This document shows positions 7,841-16,521 of a stretch of DNA of 33,419 nt, in pieces. The notes under the pieces are model-generated. The model did no database searches, had not been told where the DNA came from, and saw nothing but the letters and a program-made list of their open reading frames with translations. The stretch is from NCBI GenBank assembly GCA_019638935.1, contig JAHBSW010000026.1, positions 1 to 33,419 of the forward strand, written 5' to 3'. Source of the DNA: Cryobacterium sp. GTDB taxonomy: Bacteria > Actinomycetota > Actinomycetes > Actinomycetales > Microbacteriaceae. Position 1 is the first letter of the stretch. Every line of letters begins with the position of its first letter. A program made the position numbers and the translations under genes.

Positions 7841-10800
7841 CGACTACGAGCCCGGCACAAACCAGCGCCCGGTGAAGGGCGGTGTTGGCGCGGGCGTGGT
7901 CGGCGCGGCGTTGGTGGTTCAGGTCGTCAATGCGGCCAAGTACCTCGGGGTCGGCCACCCCCCACCTGTCCCGGTAGGCCGCGATCGTGATGACCGCCTC
8001 CTCCCATTGCGCCTCCGTGCCAGGGGTGGGCGCACCCAGCCCGGCAAGCCAGGCAGACCCGTACTCTCGGGCGCGAGCGACCAGAGTTTGCGCGCGGTCG
8101 GTCAGCGCTGCCTCGCGCTCGTCGAGGGCGCGCTGCATGTCGGGGTTGGGTGAGGTGATCGCCGCGACCAGGCCGACGATGAGGCGCTGCTTGGGTGCTG
8201 CGGGGGCGGTCTCGATCTGCTCGGTCAGGGCGCGCGAGAGACGGTAGTGCACGACGGCGGCCACATCTCTTGCCGTGGCGAGTTCGCGGCTGGCGATAAG
8301 GCCCGGCAGGGTGGCCTCGAGGTCGATTCCGTGGTTGTCTGCCCGGCGAAGCAGCGCGATGGTGGCGTGGTAGGCGGCGGAGTCCCGCACCGCGTCGACC
8401 GCGCCGGGCGGGAGTGCTGCGGCAAGGAGGTCGTCGTAGCGGGTGTGGGCGATGGTGGAGGCAAGGGTCTCGTACTCGGCTGCGAGCTGGCGAATGTTGC
8501 TGACTCGCTCCTGCTCGTGCTGCTTGGTGGCGGTGGCTGAGGTGTCGGTGCCCGAGCGGGCAAGGACCTGCTCGAGCACGTCCATGTAGCCATGGGTGAT
8601 GGTGTTCTCGTGCTCAGCGTCAGCCTGGTCACCGGCCGCCACATACAGCCGGTTGCTTTCGCTCCCACGGGTCAAAGCCACGTAGAGCACCTCGCGGGTG
8701 AGGGTTTCATCGACCAGCGTGTGGGTGGTCTCCACGGTGCGTCCCTGAGCGCGGTGGGCCGTGGTGGCGTACCCCAATTGCACGTGCTCGCGCAGGTAGT
8801 CCGGTGACAGAACAAGCTCTGCTCCCGACTCCGAGACGACGATGGCCTCCCCGGTAGTGCGGACCCGACTCACACGCCATTCCTGGCCGTTTCGCACCCA
8901 CCCGCCGTGTGAGTCCCGCAGCGAGCGGTCGTTGTCGCGAGTGACGATCAGGTCGCCCTCGTGGGCCTGGTGCCCGCCGCTGATCGGCACGGAGGCTTCT
9001 CCGAGAAGTCCAGCCTCGGAAAGCCACGCCTGGGCGTGCTCGTTCAAAGTGGCGACCGTGGTGTTGTCGGCGGCGATCAGTAGCGATTCCCGCCCCGCTC
9101 CCACATCCTCCTGCCAAGCGTGAAGGGCGTCGGCAATCATGTCCGAGAGGTCGCCGGACGCGATCCAGCCGGCATCGACGTAGGCGACAAGTCCTGCAGC
9201 GCTGCCGACGCGCACGACGGCGGAGGCGTCGGCTTGCCACGGGTTTGCCCCGGTCTTGAACCGCCACACGTCCACCAGCTCGGCAACATCACCCCTGCCG
9301 GCACACAGCAGCCCGAACGCGCCGCCGGCGTCGACCGCGCCCAACTGGGCCCAGTCACCCACCAGCACGATTTTCGCGCCGGCCTGCTCGGCGTGGTTGC
9401 GCAGCTGGTCGAGGGCGAGTGTGCCGGCCATGCCGGCTTCATCAACGATGATCAGCTGCCCGGCCCTCATCTGGAAGCGTGGGTCGCTGGTGTGGGTGGC
9501 TTTGGTCAGCCACATGGCCGTGTTCTCGGTCGGGATCCCCAGCGAGTCACCGAGGACTTGTGCGGCCACGGCGCTGGGGGCAAGGCCCACCACGGACCCG
9601 GCCCCGTACTGGGTTTCCCACACGTCGCGCAGCTTCGCCAATGTGGTGGTCTTGCCCGCGCCAGCGGGCCCCACCAGCAGGTCGAGCGCCAGCCCGCTCG
9701 TGGCGATGCGCTCGACCGCGCGAGCCTGATCGTCACCCAGGTGCCGGCCCTCCGTAGGGGTGGCAAGCAACGCCTCAACGGTTTCCCCGGCCACAGCGAT
9801 GGGTGTCACCATGGTGCTGGTGGCGACTAGGCGCTGCTCGGCCTCGAGGATCTGCGCTGTCGTGAACAGCTCCCGCGACAAGGGCGCGAACTGGGAGTGC
9901 CCGTCGCTCGTGGTGAACTCGCGTGGTGCGTGCAGAATCCGTCCCGGCGTGAGTCGAACAGCCTGCTCGAGCACGCGCTCGAGCACTCGCGCGGCCGCGG
10001 TGTCGCGGTCGTCGATGCTGCGGAAGGTGACGGGTTTCAGGAGGCGTTGAATCTCTGCCCCGGCGTTCTGACGAGTCCAGGTCGAGCGCGACTGCGACAG
10101 GGCACCTAGCGTGGCCGTGGCGAGGTTGTCGATCGACGCGGCCCCGAGGTCCTCGCCGCGCACACTCCAGTGCCGAACAGCGGCGAGCCGATCTCGGCCG
10201 CGAGCTGCCACATCGGCCACGAGCTGCCGCGGGTCGGCCACGACTCCGCCGGCGCGACGAAGCCAACTGCTGGTGAGCTCCTGGAGGCTGTGCACGTGCT
10301 TGGCTTTGCGGGTGGTGCGGGTGGCCGCCTGCCGCATCCTCCAGATGGTCAACCGGTCCGGGAGCTTGCCGTGCTTGGCCTGATACTCGGCCACCAGTCG
10401 GTCTTTGGCGATCGCGATCGCCTTCTTCCGTGTCGAGAACTCCTCCAACAACCCCAGCGGGATCCCCGCTATCTCCCACTTCTGATTTCGTGGCGGCACA
10501 CCGCTTTCGGCAGCAAACAGCCCACGGGACTGCTGCGAATCGGTCAGACCCTGCATCCTCAAGTACTGCTGATACTGCTCTGGGTGTTTGGCGACCTCGT
10601 GCTCCACCCACTCCACACCAAAGCGCCTCGAGAGCCCATCCATGAGGGTGGCCGTGTATGTCTCGGAAAGGGTCACGATGTGGGGGGAGAGGCCGTAGCG
10701 GGAGTCGATCGTGCGCCACTTCCCATCGAGGCCCTGCACTCGGTTGGCGACCAACAGGTGGGTGTGCAGCTGCGGATCGCCGTCACGCGAATCCCAGTGG

Positions 10801-11420
10801 TCGAAAGCGGTAGCCACGACGCCGGCGACCTCGGCCTGGGCCACACCATCCACACCCGTGCGGGTGCGTAGCGCGTCGCGCTCGAGCAGCCCGATTGTGT
10901 CGCGCATCGCTTCTTCGTGGGCGGCGCGGATCTGTAGCTTCGTCGCCTCATCAGCCAGGGCCCACCACACCGAGACGGACTTCGGTGGGTTGAACACGAG
11001 CTCGAAGCCGGCGACGCTGGACTTCGGCGTGTGAGCGGTTTCCTCCACCACGATCTGCTCGAGCGCGATCTGCCGGTCTTGCTCCGTCAAGGAAGTAGGC
11101 AGGGCTGCGACCCGGGCGTCGACGCGCTCCTCCAGCGTCGGGGGCACGATGAATGACTTGGCCAGCTGGGCCCCGGTCACCGGGTGAGCGCCCCGCCCGT
11201 ACAGGTGCGAGAGCTGCTCCGGGGTCACCGTTGCCCCTTCGCGAATCCCCAGCGCTGCGATCCCTGCCCCGTACCACCTGCCCGGAGGTGTGCCCTCAGC
11301 GGTGTAGTACGCGGTGGCCCGACCGGACGGTGATGCCTCGGTCGCCTCGTCGGCAGCCACGGTCGACTGGAAGTAGCGCCAGGCGTCTTCGCCGGAGGAA
11401 ATCTTGACCATCGAAATCAT
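7794..11420 (-). CDS. MobF-family (TrwC/TraI-like) conjugative relaxase-helicase
   Basis: The protein nicks oriT, stays covalently bound to the 5' end and unwinds the transferred strand. The 1208 residues show both halves. In the relaxase domain the candidate catalytic tyrosines are Y38-Y39 (ATAYYTAEG) and the metal-binding histidines are H208, H219 and H221 (FDHWD...DPQLHTHLLVANRVQ). The superfamily-1 helicase has Walker A GPAGAGKTT (584-592), Walker B VDEAGMAG (659-666), motif III VLVGDWAQLGAVD, and late motifs TTAHRAQGRTVETTHTLV and LYVALTRGSESNRLYV. The C-terminus has repeated YRL-containing modules, one of which appears detached in another frame. The start ATG overlaps the preceding frame by ATGA. 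The helicase-zinc-finger-relaxase context and the adjacent repeat cluster mark the transfer origin region. Confidence 0.93.
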   Translation of the reverse strand: MISMVKISSGEDAWRYFQSTVAADEATEASPSGRATAYYTAEGTPPGRWYGAGIAALGIREGATVTPEQLSHLYGRGAHPVTGAQLAKSFIVPPTLEERVDARVAALPTSLTEQDRQIALEQIVVEETAHTPKSSVAGFELVFNPPKSVSVWWALADEATKLQIRAAHEEAMRDTIGLLERDALRTRTGVDGVAQAEVAGVVATAFDHWDSRDGDPQLHTHLLVANRVQGLDGKWRTIDSRYGLSPHIVTLSETYTATLMDGLSRRFGVEWVEHEVAKHPEQYQQYLRMQGLTDSQQSRGLFAAESGVPPRNQKWEIAGIPLGLLEEFSTRKKAIAIAKDRLVAEYQAKHGKLPDRLTIWRMRQAATRTTRKAKHVHSLQELTSSWLRRAGGVVADPRQLVADVAARGRDRLAAVRHWSVRGEDLGAASIDNLATATLGALSQSRSTWTRQNAGAEIQRLLKPVTFRSIDDRDTAAARVLERVLEQAVRLTPGRILHAPREFTTSDGHSQFAPLSRELFTTAQILEAEQRLVATSTMVTPIAVAGETVEALLATPTEGRHLGDDQARAVERIATSGLALDLLVGPAGAGKTTTLAKLRDVWETQYGAGSVVGLAPSAVAAQVLGDSLGIPTENTAMWLTKATHTSDPRFQMRAGQLIIVDEAGMAGTLALDQLRNHAEQAGAKIVLVGDWAQLGAVDAGGAFGLLCAGRGDVAELVDVWRFKTGANPWQADASAVVRVGSAAGLVAYVDAGWIASGDLSDMIADALHAWQEDVGAGRESLLIAADNTTVATLNEHAQAWLSEAGLLGEASVPISGGHQAHEGDLIVTRDNDRSLRDSHGGWVRNGQEWRVSRVRTTGEAIVVSESGAELVLSPDYLREHVQLGYATTAHRAQGRTVETTHTLVDETLTREVLYVALTRGSESNRLYVAAGDQADAEHENTITHGYMDVLEQVLARSGTDTSATATKQHEQERVSNIRQLAAEYETLASTIAHTRYDDLLAAALPPGAVDAVRDSAAYHATIALLRRADNHGIDLEATLPGLIASRELATARDVAAVVHYRLSRALTEQIETAPAAPKQRLIVGLVAAITSPNPDMQRALDEREAALTDRAQTLVARAREYGSAWLAGLGAPTPGTEAQWEEAVITIAAYRDRWGVADPEVLGRIDDLNHQRRADHARANTALHRALVCAGLVVDDTADRAERAARLLV

Positions 11421-11848
11421 GACGCCACCACACTTGGTGTCGCCTCGAACTCTGTCGCCTCAGTCGGCAGCGACACCGGCCCCTCCGAGATGCGACCGCG
11501 ACGCGAAGCGGTGTCGCCGGTCGTGACGTCGTGGCATCGTCTGTCGCCTCGTGGCGCTTCCTGGTGGCGCGACATCCGCGTCGTGGTGTCGTGGTGGTGA
11601 CGCCTCGCGGTGTCGCGTGTCGCGCCGAGCTGTCGTGTCGTGATGCTGGTGGGTGCGGCGATGTCGCCCCGAATTATCAGGGATGTCACCTGCTGAATGT
11701 CGCGGTGTCGCAGGTCGACCAGGCAGGTGCTCCGTCGCCGCTGTCGCGTCGTCTGGCGCCGCCGTGTCGCGCCGTGACGCCACCCGGTGTCGCGACACCG
11801 GTTCGGGGGCGTCGCGTCATTGTCGCCCGAGGTTGACGCCTGTGGCAT
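11417..11848 (-). CDS. Doubtful overlapping frame between zinc-finger gene and relaxase
   Basis: A 143-residue frame starts with an ATG overlapping the zinc-finger gene stop (TGATG) and ends overlapping the relaxase ATG (ATGA), as translationally coupled genes do. Against it, the product is low complexity, rich in Arg, His, Asp and Thr, and is little more than a translation of the GCGAC repeats, with no recognisable domain. It may be a repeat-derived protein, or simply open because the repeats lack stop codons. I favour non-coding DNA, weakly. Confidence 0.3.
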   Translation of the reverse strand: MPQASTSGDNDATPPNRCRDTGWRHGATRRRQTTRQRRRSTCLVDLRHRDIQQVTSLIIRGDIAAPTSITTRQLGATRDTARRHHHDTTTRMSRHQEAPRGDRRCHDVTTGDTASRRGRISEGPVSLPTEATEFEATPSVVAS

Positions 11849-12074
11849 CACGTGACGCCGCCGGGTGTCGCGGTTGTCGCGTCACCCGGTGTCGCAACCG
11901 ACGTCAGGTTGTCGCGTCGTGACGCTCGCCATGAGGCGACACGGCAGGCGTCACTGCAGAACCGGCGTCGCCGGTGTCGCTGGGTGATTGTCGCTGGGCA
12001 CCACTCGCAAAGACGGGCCGGTGTCGCGGTGTCGCGTCGCTCGGCCCGCCATGACGCATTGCGGCAAGTGTCGC
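11439..12074 (+). repeat. Dense GTCGC repeat cluster upstream of the relaxase (oriT/relaxosome-site candidate)
   Basis: I count 26 copies of 5'-GTCGC-3' on the + strand in 636 bp, many within a longer CCGGTGTCGC context, and only about six in the opposite orientation. About one copy would be expected by chance at this base composition. Spacing is irregular (5-69 bp). The cluster covers the stretch between the zinc-finger gene and the relaxase and runs back into the zinc-finger coding sequence up to its second finger. It looks like a protein-binding array or transfer-origin region. Confidence 0.7.
11784..11801. promoter_or_regulatory. 18-bp perfect palindrome inside the GTCGC cluster
   Basis: CCGGTGTCGCGACACCGG is a perfect inverted repeat made of two head-to-head copies of the cluster consensus. 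It is the only place where the repeat unit forms a full dyad. Being 364 bp upstream of the relaxase start, it is a plausible relaxosome or autoregulator site (inference). Confidence 0.5.
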
Positions 12075-12408
12075 TGCAGAAGCGACGCCGAGGATTCAGG
12101 GTGAGCATCCACTCGAGGCAGTGCTCGCACCGCCTTGTCAACGCAGCCAGCGCCACCTGGTGCGCGTGCTGCGACGTGGTCGCCTTGGCGCGATCGCGAC
12201 AGCGTTGCGAGCAGTAGCGGGCGAACTGGGTGCCGGCAATGAACCTGGTGCGGCAGCTGTCGCACCAAGTAGCCCACCGTCGGTTGCCTAGGTGCAGTGG
12301 CGCGCGGCCAGGGGTGGCGATGCTGGCCCACGCAACCTGCTGAACCTGGTCATGTCTTGGCACCGCGGCCACCTCGCTTTCACCCTCACGATGGGCACCG
12401 GCGCGCAT
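11848..12408 (-). CDS. Triple zinc-finger protein, likely relaxosome accessory or regulator
   Basis: The 186-residue basic protein holds three copies of the same finger, each exactly CX2C-X13-CX3C. The cysteines are C49/C52/C66/C70, C94/C97/C111/C115 and C134/C137/C151/C155. The latter two share the RRRFCSDxCRxASWRA ending. Such treble-clef-like fingers with a trailing basic helix bind nucleic acid in many mobile-element proteins (family knowledge, general). The tail (TSVATPGDATTATPGGVT) is encoded by the GTCGC/GCGAC repeats. It is the first gene of the operon leading to the relaxase, with a candidate -10 about 86 bp upstream. No ribosome site is evident before ATG 12408, and an internal GTG start about 45 bp downstream (with GAGG before it) is possible. 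Binding to the adjacent repeats is inference. Confidence 0.7.
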   Translation of the reverse strand: MRAGAHREGESEVAAVPRHDQVQQVAWASIATPGRAPLHLGNRRWATWCDSCRTRFIAGTQFARYCSQRCRDRAKATTSQHAHQVALAALTRRCEHCLEWMLTLNPRRRFCSDTCRNASWRAERRDTATPARLCEWCPATITQRHRRRRFCSDACRVASWRASRRDNLTSVATPGDATTATPGGVT

Positions 12409-12456
12409 GGCGGTTACGCAAAAGCAACGGTGACCACCTCAAATGCCAGACGTGTT

Positions 12457-12476
12457 CGTCATTCATCGTCATTCAC
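12457..12476 (+). repeat. Tandem 10-bp direct repeat (TCGTCATTCA x2)
   Basis: Two adjacent perfect copies of TCGTCATTCA lie between the candidate -10 and the start of the zinc-finger gene. Direct repeats here could be an operator or relaxosome-protein site. Confidence 0.6.
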
Positions 12477-12572
12477 AAGTGCTGGCAGAGCGCGTTATAG
12501 CGGTAGGGTGCTCTGCATATCTGCGAGTAGAAGAGCAGGTCGTCAGTTCGACAATTCGAGGAGCGAGGGAGC

Positions 12573-12595
12573 GGGGACGGGGTTACCCCGTCCCC
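12573..12595. repeat. Perfect GC-rich hairpin, 10-bp stem with 3-base loop
   Basis: The arms GGGGACGGGG and CCCCGTCCCC flank a TTA loop. It is about 157 bp downstream of the stop codon of the - strand gene at 12752. It could terminate the glycosyltransferase transcript, although no T-run follows on either strand, or be a structural element of a transfer origin. Confidence 0.6.
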
Positions 12596-12751
12596 GGGGC
12601 AATCGCTGATCGCCTCCATCGGCGCAGTTCCACGTCGCTTATTCATGCCTGGCACGACAATTATCTGCTGGGGGTCGTTCACGATTCCCGCCTCAAATGG
12701 GGGGAGCTGTAGTGACACCGCCCTAGAATCTCGGGTTGGTGTAATCGTTTC

Positions 12752-13237
12752 CTAGATGACGTTCCGTGAGCACGCATCGTTGATTGATTCGTGGCGCATC
12801 ACTTCCCAGGTGATCGCGGCGTATGCCGTGATTCCTGCATGTCTTCTCGCGAGCTCGTTGAAGCGTCGTTCGGGAAGTTGGTCGTCATCGAGTCCGGTGA
12901 TGTCGACCATGACGACGTCAACGTCGCTGGCTCGTTCGAGTTCAAGGGTGGCGTGGAGCCTTCGTGCTTCGCCTCGTGCGAAATCCTGCATGCGCGAGCG
13001 AAGCTGCGGTGCACATCGGTACACAAGGACAAGGTGTTGCAGTGCGGGGTGGTTGACGCTGGCGCGGAGCGCTGCGGTGGCTTGCTCGTGCAAAGATTGT
13101 CGGGCGAGCCGACGATCTTCGACCCTCGATAGGTCGGTTCCCCACACCAGGCACGAGGCACCGGATCCGCCTTCGACCGAGTCCGCTTGAATGCTGGGAA
13201 GTATCGCATCGCCTTCATAGGAGAGTTTCGTAGCCAT
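12752..13237 (-). CDS. Hypothetical protein cotranscribed with the glycosyltransferase
   Basis: The 161-residue protein (MATKLSYEGDAILPSIQAD...) starts 31 bp after the glycosyltransferase stop and reads in the same direction. I recognise no family. The pattern is alpha/beta, with a helical middle (RLARQSLHEQATAALRASV), a strand-rich LVLVYRCAP and DVDVVMVDITGLDDDQLPE, and no membrane segment or signal peptide. Partial or divergent, it may act with the glycosyltransferase, but nothing in it proves that. Confidence 0.5.
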   Translation of the reverse strand: MATKLSYEGDAILPSIQADSVEGGSGASCLVWGTDLSRVEDRRLARQSLHEQATAALRASVNHPALQHLVLVYRCAPQLRSRMQDFARGEARRLHATLELERASDVDVVMVDITGLDDDQLPERRFNELARRHAGITAYAAITWEVMRHESINDACSRNVI

Positions 13238-13268
13238 TTGCGTGTCGCCAATCGGTACGTGGGCGGAA

Positions 13269-14507
13269 TCAGTTCTCGGTACCGATGGCGGTAGTGAGCT
13301 TTGCGATGAGGCTTACTGCTTGCTTGGCTCCGTCTTCCTTGCTCATGTGCTGGGCGACTTGTCGGGCTCGCGGTGCGCACTTCATGGAAGCGGCAATGGC
13401 TGCACGGACGCGGTCGCGCGTGAGCCTGTTTCGGTGTAGTGGTGGCGATGCGAGTCCGAGCCGCTCGAGTTGCACGGCCCAGAAAGGTTGGTCCGCGAGA
13501 AAGGGTACGACTATTGACGGTATTCCTGCGCGGGCCACGGCGTGCGTAGTTCCGGCCCCGCCGTGATGGATAGCAGCAACGGCGTGAGGGAGTACCTCTT
13601 GGTGTGAAACGGATTCCGTGACGAGCACGTCAGTCCCGAGGCACCGGGTGGGCGGCTGTAGTCCGCCCCATCCTGTCGCCATCAGAACTCGTAGACCTGT
13701 GCGACGCGCACCGTCGATGATCGCCTCGGCTCGGATACGAGGGTCACCATCAGTCATTGACCCGAAGCCTGCGTATATGAAGGGTGCGTCTGCTTCGATG
13801 AACGCCTGGAGATCGGCGTCAACGGGGGAGCCGCCTGTGGTGTGGTGCCAGTCGCCAGTGATATGTGCGGTCGTCGGCCAATCCGCCGGGCGTGGCAGCA
13901 GGGTTGGGCTGATCGCGACGAGGGATGCCGTCGGTGCAGGAAGCCGTTGCTGTACTCCGAGCCGCCGGCGAGCGGCTCGGACGTCTGAAGCGAACATCGA
14001 GCCCGCCATGCCGACTGCCCCGTAGCTCACGCGGTTTATCACCGCCCCCAGGGACTTGGAGGCGATTCCGGCAGCGGGAAACTCCGCGGTCGGGGTGAGA
14101 GTGGGAGTCAGCTCGGCGACCATGTGTGGAACATCGTGATGCTCAGCGAGCACCGGTGCGGTCAATATCTTCGGATGCGCAACGATGACGCCTGGATCCC
14201 AGTCCGTTCCTGCCTCCACGAATGCCGCTAGAGCACGGCTCATCGCGGGCCGAATCCTCTTCCGGAACTCGTGCATCGCTGAGCTGCTTCGGCCTTGGGC
14301 GAAATCTGTAAATCGCACACCGAGGCTGACAATGTCGAGCCCATCGGTTGCGAGATCGTTCTGATCAGGAATAGCGACGCGAACGCTGTGACCGGCGGCT
14401 TGTGCCGCATGGGCGAGGTGCAAGAACGGCTCAACGTCGCCACGACTACCCAGTGTGCCTAGGAGTAGACGCAATGGGCGGGTTGACTGAATAGGTGCGC
14501 TCTTCAT
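13269..14507 (-). CDS. UGT/MGT-type glycosyltransferase (GT1 family)
   Basis: It transfers a sugar from a nucleotide-sugar donor to a small molecule or lipid acceptor. The N-terminal acceptor domain opens with LLLGTLGSRGDVEPFLHLA, the hallmark of sterol/macrolide-type glycosyltransferases. The C-terminal donor-binding domain has FIYAGFGSMTDGDP and the family signature AAIHHGGAGTTHAVARAGIPSIVVPFLADQPFWA (read across about residues 315-348). The length of 412 residues is normal. I chose ATG 14507 (MKSAPIQSTRP) over an upstream in-frame start because the similarity begins just after it. Its base composition is less GC-rich than the transfer genes, in keeping with acquired cargo. The acceptor cannot be told; antibiotic inactivation and lipid glycosylation are both possible. 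Confidence 0.85.
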   Translation of the reverse strand: MKSAPIQSTRPLRLLLGTLGSRGDVEPFLHLAHAAQAAGHSVRVAIPDQNDLATDGLDIVSLGVRFTDFAQGRSSSAMHEFRKRIRPAMSRALAAFVEAGTDWDPGVIVAHPKILTAPVLAEHHDVPHMVAELTPTLTPTAEFPAAGIASKSLGAVINRVSYGAVGMAGSMFASDVRAARRRLGVQQRLPAPTASLVAISPTLLPRPADWPTTAHITGDWHHTTGGSPVDADLQAFIEADAPFIYAGFGSMTDGDPRIRAEAIIDGARRTGLRVLMATGWGGLQPPTRCLGTDVLVTESVSHQEVLPHAVAAIHHGGAGTTHAVARAGIPSIVVPFLADQPFWAVQLERLGLASPPLHRNRLTRDRVRAAIAASMKCAPRARQVAQHMSKEDGAKQAVSLIAKLTTAIGTEN

Positions 14508-14694
14508 GGTGTTTGGTTCCGATCCGGTCGATTCATGGGACGTTGTTACGCCGCCGACCAGACTTCCCGGCACACCGAGAGTTCACGTTAGTCCTATTCG
14601 CGCGATACCGAAACCCGCTGATCGTTACACTTAGATTCTTGGAGAGTCGGGAAGCCTGGTCGACGGCCGCTTTCACCGACCCGAAAGGCAGATC

Positions 14695-16023
14695 ATGCCG
14701 TTGAACCTTGGACCTCTCAACCGCATTCGCGAAATCTTCCCGCTCGCCTCCCGCGCTGAAACGCTGCGTATCGGCGAGATCTTGCGCAAAGAGAGTATTG
14801 GCGGGGTTCTACTTGTCGGCCTTGCCGCCATCGCCGTCCTGTGGGCCAACTCTCCCTGGGCAGAGAGCTACTTCGCGTTGCGCGACTTCGAGGTCGGTTA
14901 CGAACCTCTGCACTTGCGACTCTCGCTAGGTCAATGGGCTGCCGACGGCCTACTCGCGATCTTCTTCTTCCTCGTCGGCCTCGAACTCAAACGTGAGTTC
15001 GTCGCCGGCGACCTTAGACGATTCAGCACCGCAATCATCCCCATAGCCGCCGCTGTTGGGGGAGTCGTAGTGCCGGCGCTCGTCTACGTCGTAGTCGTTG
15101 CCGGAGCGCCCGAGATGAGTAGGGGTTGGGCGATCCCTGCCGCGACCGACATTGCCTTTGCCGTCGCCGTGCTTGCCCTGATCGGTTCCCACCTTCCGGG
15201 CGCGCTGCGGATATTCCTGCTTACTCTGGCCGTGGTGGACGATCTCATCGCTATCGGCATCATCGCAATTTTCTACACTGAGTCGATCGACCCGCTGGCG
15301 CTGGTGCTGTCGTTAGGGGTCATCGCCATATACGGACTTATCGCTCAGCGGTACCGAGAGTACTTCCACCTGCATCCCAGAGCGGCATGGCTGCTTCTAT
15401 TGCCCATCGGGATCGTCGCGTGGGCATTGCTCCATGCATCCGGCATCCACGCAACCATCGCGGGGGTGCTCCTTGGATTCACCATTCCCGTGCTTCACAA
15501 GAAGACCGCAAGCGCCCCGGGCGCCAGTCCGGGACTAGCCGAGATTTTCGAACACCGGTTTCGTCCGCTATCAGCGGGAATTGCCGTTCCAATCTTCGCG
15601 TTCTTCTCTGCCGGAGTAGCAATCGGCGGAGCCGAAGGGATCATTTCGGCCGTCACCGACCCCGTGCTAATCGGAATCGTGCTTGGTTTAGTCGTTGGGA
15701 AACCCGTCGGGATCATTCTCGCAACCTGGATCATCACCCGAGTCCGTCGCGTGACGCTAGACCCTGCACTGCGATGGATTGACATTCTCGGCGTAGGTTT
15801 GCTCGCCGGGATCGGATTCACGGTCTCGCTCTTAGTGGCCGAGCTTAGTTTCTCGAGCGAGAGCGAACACCATGACCACGCGAAAGTCGCCATACTCGCC
15901 GCGTCAGTCATTGCGGCGCTCATTGCGGCGACGATACTCAGTGTGCGAAATCGTAAGTATCGCAGAGTACGTCACGTTCCGACGCGGAGCGTTGAAGTCT
16001 TCGAGGAGGGCGGCCCGCGATGA
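14695..16023 (+). CDS. nhaA: NhaA-type Na+/H+ antiporter
   Basis: An inner-membrane antiporter exchanging two protons for one sodium ion. The start is supported by GAAAGG six bases before the ATG. The 442-residue protein has about twelve hydrophobic helices and the NhaA signatures [38 protein letters not shown] and [19 protein letters not shown], where the paired aspartates DD are the ion-binding residues. [18 protein letters not shown]-like sequence appears near the C-terminus ([19 protein letters not shown]). The tail is basic and cytoplasmic. It stands alone between the divergent glycosyltransferase and the convergent arsR gene. Its codons are less GC-biased than those of the surrounding backbone, fitting cargo for salt or alkaline tolerance. 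Confidence 0.95.
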   Translation: MPLNLGPLNRIREIFPLASRAETLRIGEILRKESIGGVLLVGLAAIAVLWANSPWAESYFALRDFEVGYEPLHLRLSLGQWAADGLLAIFFFLVGLELKREFVAGDLRRFSTAIIPIAAAVGGVVVPALVYVVVVAGAPEMSRGWAIPAATDIAFAVAVLALIGSHLPGALRIFLLTLAVVDDLIAIGIIAIFYTESIDPLALVLSLGVIAIYGLIAQRYREYFHLHPRAAWLLLLPIGIVAWALLHASGIHATIAGVLLGFTIPVLHKKTASAPGASPGLAEIFEHRFRPLSAGIAVPIFAFFSAGVAIGGAEGIISAVTDPVLIGIVLGLVVGKPVGIILATWIITRVRRVTLDPALRWIDILGVGLLAGIGFTVSLLVAELSFSSESEHHDHAKVAILAASVIAALIAATILSVRNRKYRRVRHVPTRSVEVFEEGGPR

Positions 16024-16167
16024 GTGCGAATGACTGTTCAGCGGGGAAAGTTGGTCGCTCTGCCCACTCGGAGCCGGGAGGCTACGCAATCAGATAACGG
16101 TTGTCGCCCACGGTGGCGGCGGTAGAAAGAGTAGTACAGCCCGGAGCCGGCCTGGGTGACACGGTTG

Positions 16168-16509
16168 TTAGACGGTCGTGAGGAGCGCAGCGGCGCCGTC
16201 TAGTGCTCCGGGGACGAGGCGGTAGTAGGCCCACGTTCCTCGTTTGGATCGAGTGAGATATCCAGCGTCCACCAAGACCTTGAGGTGGTGCGAGACAGTT
16301 GGTTGGGAAAGGCCCAGTGGCTCAGTGAGGTCGCATACGCACGCTTCCTGGTCCTCGTGTGCGGCGACCATCGAGATGATCCGCAGGCGCGCGGGATCTG
16401 CGAGGGCCTTGAGGGAGACGGCGAGGCTGGCAGCGTTCTCGGCACTCACGGTTTCGCGAGTGATGGGTGCGCAACAGGCTTGTAGATCGCGCACCGGCAA
16501 TAACTCCAT
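16168..16509 (-). CDS. arsR: ArsR/SmtB-family arsenic-responsive repressor
   Basis: This dimeric winged-helix repressor is released by arsenite or antimonite. The 113-residue form starting at ATG 16509 (MELLPVRDLQACC) has C12-C13, the recognition helix LSQPTVSHHLKVLVDAGYL and the wing RSKRGTWAYYRL. The sensor motif ACVCDL holds C57 and C59, the classic arsenite site of ArsR. An upstream in-frame ATG at 16524 is also possible. The gene is divergent from the Cys-rich peptide and aquaporin-arsC fusion, with three tandem dyad operators in between, so it probably represses both directions. Confidence 0.9.
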   Translation of the reverse strand: MELLPVRDLQACCAPITRETVSAENAASLAVSLKALADPARLRIISMVAAHEDQEACVCDLTEPLGLSQPTVSHHLKVLVDAGYLTRSKRGTWAYYRLVPGALDGAAALLTTV

Positions 16510-16521
16510 GACTGTCATATA

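Larger units (their letters stand above)
12409..12751. other. 343-bp gene-free region upstream of the zinc-finger/relaxase operon
   Basis: I see no convincing gene. It contains a candidate - strand -10 (TATAAC, 12495-12500) for the zinc-finger/relaxase operon, flanked by an inverted repeat GCAGAGC/GCTCTGC (12486-12492 and 12511-12517). It also contains a perfect 10-bp tandem duplication and a strong hairpin, listed separately. With the GTCGC cluster beyond the zinc-finger gene it makes up the non-coding candidate for oriT and promoter functions. Confidence 0.5.

Noticed and set aside
11439-12074. CRISPR array
   Set aside because: The repeated unit is only 5-10 bp, spacing runs irregularly from 5 to 69 bp, and there are no unique spacers of constant length or cas genes.
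12297-12712. + strand frames upstream of the zinc-finger gene
   Set aside because: They overlap the real gene's start, the hairpin and the tandem repeats, and show no domain, ribosome site or coding bias.
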